From Glaciimonas soli (GTDB lineage Bacteria > Pseudomonadota > Gammaproteobacteria > Burkholderiales > Burkholderiaceae_D), in NCBI RefSeq assembly GCF_009497155.1, contig NZ_WINI01000001.1, positions 558,001 to 622,000 on the forward strand: a stretch of 64,000 nucleotides of DNA. Reading direction: 5' to 3'. Within the stretch, counting starts at the first letter, position 1, and each line of letters begins with the position of its first letter. Both the position numbers and the translations under genes were made by a program. Of this stretch, positions 63,592-64,000 are shown one piece after another. The notes under the pieces were generated by a model. That model was not told the origin of the DNA and searched no databases. It worked only from the letters and a program-made list of their open reading frames with translations.

Positions 63592-64000
63592 CTAAGGCTT
63601 AAGTGGTTTTGACACATCTTGCAAAATTTCCCTGTCAATTATTTTGCCCTGTGCCATCCAACGCTTGGCGACTTTGATATCGCGGCCGTTATTCAAAGCA
63701 ATCGCGCTACACAACACATCATCTTTGAAGAAAAATAACGTGGCATTTGCAGCGTCAAGATCGCCTCGCACGACCACTTCTGCATCTGCTGGTGCGAATC
63801 CTAAAATTTGCAGATTCAAATCATATTGATCCGACCAAAACCACGGTGCCTCGGCATGAATCTCATCACTGCCAAGCATCGCTTTAGCAACGACGACTGC
63901 CTGATTTTGGGCGTTCGCCCAAGACTCCAGACGCAAACGACCATCTGACAAATGATGCGGTTGGTTAGCAACATCGCCACAAGAGAAAATCAGTGAATCG
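63592..64000 (-). CDS. Ferredoxin/rubredoxin reductase, C-terminal part (5' end outside window)
   Basis: The minus-strand frame is open to the edge of the window, giving the last 135 residues. The FAD-motif FSCGDVA, then LRLESWANAQNQA and the C-terminal domain with APWFWSDQYDLNLQILG and LNNGRDIKVAKRW are diagnostic of the ferredoxin-NAD reductase components of aromatic dioxygenases and P450 systems. It precedes the permease gene by 68 bases. Confidence 0.9.
   Translation of the reverse strand, partial: DSLIFSCGDVANQPHHLSDGRLRLESWANAQNQAVVVAKAMLGSDEIHAEAPWFWSDQYDLNLQILGFAPADAEVVVRGDLDAANATLFFFKDDVLCSAIALNNGRDIKVAKRWMAQGKIIDREILQDVSKPLKP

Overview
The window is chromosomal DNA of a betaproteobacterium, most likely order Burkholderiales and probably family Oxalobacteraceae (Herminiimonas/Collimonas/Glaciimonas-like). 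This placement is inferred from gene content (dapA-bamC pair, long-form LeuA, RoxA, AAHS and MHS permeases, DUF2807 protein), mid-range GC and the look of the dispersed palindromes. No rRNA, integrase, transposase or CRISPR array was seen. Almost everything is core or catabolic metabolism, separated by small palindromic repeats and rho-independent terminators.

Layout. 1-7.3 kb: the 3' part of mutS, a secreted protein that looks like a catalytically dead metallophosphoesterase, slyD and roxA diverging from a palindromic element, then nadB and purT. 7.5-12.5 kb: an MHS permease, an Ala-rich 11-mer-repeat lipoprotein, an LpxO-like hydroxylase and a curA-type reductase. 12.5-17.6 kb: a homogentisate catabolic operon (AAHS permease, hmgA, fahA) with a divergent LysR gene, then an SMR efflux gene. 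18-22.7 kb: a RIO-type kinase, tRNA-Leu(UAA), a GNAT protein and a cytosolic sulfatase. 22.8-28.8 kb: an iorAB-type molybdenum hydroxylase, a GntP permease and dbpA. 28.8-32.4 kb: a small accessory block with a flavin reductase and an LLM flavin monooxygenase, a divergent winged-helix regulator, a 12-bp tandem repeat and a broken gene. 32.4-41.3 kb: rraA, clpB with a sigma-32-like promoter, mltD, fabI, an OmpA-like protein and an RhlE-type helicase. 41.5-49.3 kb: a DMT permease, a GlcG/HbpS protein, an NlpC/P60 hydrolase, a patatin lipoprotein, glpR, a periplasmic chorismate mutase and modABC. 49.3-54.7 kb: bamC-dapA, a Fur-box intergenic region, a DUF3096 mini-protein and leuA behind two leucine-codon-rich leader peptides. 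54.8-64 kb: azoR with divergent LysR, a DUF2807 protein, an ABC exporter, an old-yellow-enzyme homologue, and a minus-strand ferredoxin reductase (partial), AAHS permease and porin series that looks like part of an aromatic catabolic locus running out of the window.

The most interesting signal is upstream of leuA. A good sigma-70 promoter is followed by two successive short ORFs of 32 and 26 codons in which 15 of 18 leucines use CTA, a codon seldom used by leuA itself. This looks like a tandem (double) leader-peptide attenuator. Other points worth a second look are the pseudo-metallophosphoesterase beside mutS, a family of about 100-bp palindromic elements of which three copies are visible (one supplies the stop codon of aroQ), the 12-bp repeat in the leader of the LLM monooxygenase, paired Fur boxes next to an unknown gene, and an orphan minus-strand terminator at 18.1 kb. 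All functional statements rest on motif recognition by eye; no database search was possible.
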